NCBI RefSeq assembly: GCF_964340395.1
Contig: NC_135565.1
Span: 6,791,142 to 6,855,141 of the forward strand
Direction of reading: 5' to 3'
Origin: Glandiceps talaboti
Taxonomy: Eukaryota > Hemichordata > Enteropneusta > Spengelidae
Length of the DNA stretch: 64,000 nucleotides
Numbering within the stretch: the first letter of the stretch is position 1; the number at the start of each line of letters is the position of its first letter. The notes under the pieces were generated by a model, which was given only the letters and a program-made list of their open reading frames with translations, was not told the DNA's origin and did no database searches. Both the position numbers and the translations under genes were made by a program. Positions 60,951 through 64,000 of the stretch are shown here, in pieces.

Positions 60951-61788
60951 GTAAGTTATTTTATTTGAATTAATCGCTTCCAACAAGTGCCACGCTGGGG
61001 TTCTGTAATTATTACATATTTTTACCAAACACAATGAATTTCCTTAAAATCATAAAAATCATGCTGTGTGCTTTCACATGCTTTCATGTGCAAAACAATG
61101 CAAGGAATGGTTGCATACTCATTTGCATATCATTTGCATACATGAATGCATTCACATTTGAATAGGGTACTGAGTGCAAACACTGGTGTGTGCACGAATT
61201 GGTGCGCAAATGATCGTTGATGTATATGTTACACTAAAACAGTGACAAGTACATGTATATTAACTCAAGTTTGTATTTTGTCAAATTAAATAATTGAACC
61301 TTAGAAAGATATAACTAAGATATCTTTACAGTAAGTGATAGCTATGCTAAGGGTTATAAGTGACATTTTTGACTTGAAACAATCAAACATGGATTTCACA
61401 AACTGTTTAAGGTTGATATACTACTCTGGCAACTTAGGCTTCGGTTTACTAAGATTATACACAAACTTTAAACTATTGTCACAACATGTTGATACAAAGT
61501 TGGTAAGGTATTGAATGGACATTGGTTTAATTATAGTCTCAGTGAGGAGGCATCTCTTAAAGCTATTTTTTCAAGCGGCCCAAACACATTAAAATATACC
61601 AGTCCATAGGATGACGCAGGTAGTGATTTGTTGATGGATCTCCATGATTCCATGAACTTGCACTGTACTACTGTTTTGGGACTTCCAGTGTTTATATTAT
61701 CTTGATCACAGGGTTATTAGATTTTTAAAACAGAGGAACAATTATCATCTACTTGTGTAATCTAAGACATCAAACAACAATAGTTTTA

Positions 61789-61947
61789 GGGGTGAGATCA
61801 ATAGTGCAATGTAGGATAATAAACTAAATTCTTATACTTGGGCCTCGGATGATGTTTTGTAGAATGAGAAATAAAATGGCTCAAATTCCCTTACCCCCTC
61901 CAACAATTCCCCCCCCCCCCCCGACATTGAACTATTTGCTCATGCCC
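61789..61947. mobile_element. Harbinger-like MITE, relative of 30628-31318
   Basis: Starts GGGGTGAGATCAATAGTGCA and ends TGAACTATTTGCTCATGCCC; flanks TTA and TTT fit a degraded 3-bp duplication. The inner AATGTAGGAT..AAACTAAATTC block is shared with the 30.6-kb element. Confidence 0.65.
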
Positions 61948-61969
61948 TTTAGTTTGCATCTATCTTAGT

Positions 61970-62055
61970 CATCGTCGCAAACCACGACCGGTTTACGGTA
62001 CCGTTCTTAACGAGCCGGTCCTTCAAAGAAATAATAGCTCTGGTTTGCGAGAATG
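61970..62055. mobile_element. Short insertion with direct-repeat flanks, copy B
   Basis: Flanked by ATCTTAGT (61962-61969 and 62056-62063). Ends CATCGTCGCAAACCACGACC and TGGTTTGCGAGAATG match copy A at 16497-16602. Confidence 0.6.
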
Positions 62056-62404
62056 ATCTTAGTAAACCAAAGCCTTGATTACCAGATTCAAAATACTGTA
62101 AATTTTCACAAACAAACAATCAGACTTTCTATTTGGACTTTTGGCATTTCTGTTTATATTTACATAAGTATAAGTTTGACCGAGGACTCTTTTGTTTATT
62201 GTTTGAATTTTCCCCTTTGCTAGTACTCAAGGTCATCTGAACCTGTAGTTACTATGTTAGGGTGTATAACAGAGAACATCATGTAAATACCTATCAAGCA
62301 GATATGATAATATGTAATCATTTATAATCTTTTGAAAATGAACAATTTAATAAAGTTTGCATATTCAAGTTTAATGTTATTGTTGAACATGTGTGTTCTG
62401 TTGT

Positions 62405-62566
62405 CCACACACACACACACACACACACACATACATACATACATACATACATACATACATACATACATACATGTACATATATACATAAATAAGTAAATAC
62501 ACACACACATGCATGCTTGCATGCATACATATGACATACATACATACATACATACATACACACACA
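62405..62566 (+). repeat. CACA/CATA microsatellite
   Basis: CA run followed by CATA units, with a short unique interruption near 62472-62525. Confidence 0.95.
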
Positions 62567-62608
62567 CATGTATCACACGATCATAATGTATCAGATATGT
62601 CCATTTCA

Positions 62609-62731
62609 GGAATTTGTAAGGTTTCTGGTGATGAGAAAGCTTTGAGGTTGAAGGAAGAAGAAATCATTTTCCGTCTTGGAACGCTGGAACCCCTTGGAAT
62701 TAATAGATTATTCTCGTCTTTCCCAATCTAA
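62609..62731 (+). pseudogene. Retroelement ORF 3' relic (probably Penelope-like)
   Basis: An in-frame stretch reads EKALRLKEEEIIFRLGTLEP, then LGINRLFSSFPI and a stop at 62729-62731. The (W/I)xxRLGT..P.G(L/I)N pattern is the usual end of Penelope-like reverse transcriptase-endonuclease proteins and related retroelements (from memory). About 200 bp downstream is ATTCGAAACGTCGG (62932-62945), a phrase common in Penelope-like element tails. Only the last 40 or so codons remain. Confidence 0.5.
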
Positions 62732-63001
62732 TTATCATGATTATTGGGTATTTTTTTAAATTTCAGGCGTATTCTATTGGGTTCTATTAGGTGCGTGCGA
62801 ATTTAAGAACTTATCCCACGTATAACCGTTTATTTATATCACACACGGTTTTGTTCCATTATATTTAGAAATGTTCGGGTTTTCACCTGGCATTTCTCTG
62901 TCGCGCCAATTTTTCCTTTGAAAAAGAATATTTATTCGAAACGTCGGATTTAACAGCTATATATACGGACTGGTTTATTAGTTCCTTATGCATTTCTTTC
63001 T

Positions 63002-63260
63002 ACATACATACATACATACATACATACATACATACAAAAACATACATACACATGCATACATACATACATACATACATACATACATACACATGCATACATG
63101 CATACATACATACATACATACATACATACATACAAACATACAAACATACATACATACACATGCATACATACATACATACATACATACATACACATGCATA
63201 CACATGCATACATACATACATACATACATACATACATACATACATACATACATACATACA
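63002..63260 (+). repeat. CATA/CATG microsatellite
   Basis: CATA with CACATGCATA interruptions, directly after the retroelement-like tail. Confidence 0.95.
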
Positions 63261-64000
63261 TGAATAAATGAAATTTATTTCACCAGATAACAAAAATAAG
63301 CTTCACTTTCAAAGAAACATATACAAAATGAATACAAAAGAAATACATTAATTGTTACATACACACATACAGACAGAGAAACATACATATCTTCCATGGT
63401 GTACGTTATGTTGTCAGCATGACATAAGACGTCGCATTCAACAACCCTGGTTGATAGCTAGATTACATATGGACCTGTCTATGTAACAGTGAAAGGAAGA
63501 ACTTTATTTTCTATTCAGATTATGTGCAGAATGAGTGAACAAATGTCCACTTTCTACATGAAACTTTGATGATGACAGAACGAACCACAGGAATTAAAGT
63601 TGATCGACAAGTGGATGTAAGATGTAAGCTCACATTTATACACCTATGGTTGACAGGGTCATAAGACCTTGGAGTAAGCTTAATTGTCAGTATAATTACT
63701 CCAAGATAAGACCATAACCGACAAATTCTCATGTTACCGTGACGAATTATAAAAAAGTGTGTGTTGACGTGGTTTACCTACAGAACGTGATCTGTGTTGA
63801 TAACAAAATAATAAGGGGGGATTGCCATTGTCACTGTAATCCTCTCTAGGGGCTCAGACCACTGTAGAAAATTATTTCAGTGGTTTGTGCATGCTGTGTG
63901 TCATTGGTAACGTGCATTGTTCAGTTTGTGGGAATTTTCAGATATGTCAACAAAAGATGGGTTAATGTCTCGGAGGATAAAACACTTTCGCACACTTTTT
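63261..64000. other. Intergenic DNA at the window end
   Basis: Nothing coding recognised. A short hairpin CTTGGAGTAA / TTACTCCAAG lies at about 63670-63706. Confidence 0.5.

Larger units (their letters stand above)
60951..62404. other. Intergenic DNA with nested TIR elements
   Basis: No gene seen. An inverted pair TTAGGCTTCGGTTTACTAAG (61434) and CTTAGTAAACCAAAGCCTT (to 62076) encloses the Harbinger-like MITE 61789-61947 and the short insertion 61970-62055. Confidence 0.5.

Overview
This is intron-rich animal DNA, AT-rich and crowded with microsatellites, minisatellites and transposon remains. An MH2 domain and a DENND2-type DENN protein point to a metazoan. The repeat load (CATA and CTGT microsatellites, frequent ACATGTA words, Harbinger-, hAT-, Mutator- and TTAA-type MITEs) suggests a marine invertebrate such as a lancelet, hemichordate or lophotrochozoan. 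The species cannot be fixed from sequence alone.

Two protein-coding genes are supported, both on the + strand. Gene 1 (42-13707, 5' end outside the window) has 14 exons with mutually compatible phases that encode the last 714 residues of an unconventional myosin: the end of the motor domain, one IQ motif, a threonine-rich linker, an MH2 (Smad C-terminal type) domain and a charged, mostly helical tail. A myosin motor joined to an MH2 domain is the most striking biology here. Its introns hold an LTR retrotransposon with two identical LTRs (about 5745-9490), and a Harbinger-like element (10627-12697) that nearly fills another intron and contains a TTAA-flanked palindrome.

From 13708 to 34586 there is no convincing cellular gene. 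The stretch holds microsatellites, a composite transposon (19108-20934) with a SAP-like transposon ORF remnant and two nested Mutator-like MITEs, several minisatellites (46, 52, 53, 37 and 33 bp periods), and a 1-kb TIR element (29464-30514).

Gene 2 (coding 34660-54109, 12 coding exons, 1025 residues) is a DENND2-family Rab exchange factor: a long proline-rich disordered N-terminus in one large exon, then uDENN, cDENN and dDENN domains. Five exon edges of this gene have been copied into tandem arrays: two splice donors, two splice acceptors and the stop-codon region. The largest is about 27 copies of a 37-bp unit carrying a consensus donor.

From 54110 to 64000 there is 3' flank: minisatellites, a long hairpin, foldback elements, Harbinger-like and short TIR insertions, and a retroelement 3' relic (62609-62731) of probable Penelope-like type. 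The two genes are not obviously linked in function. No tRNA, rRNA or CRISPR locus was recognised.
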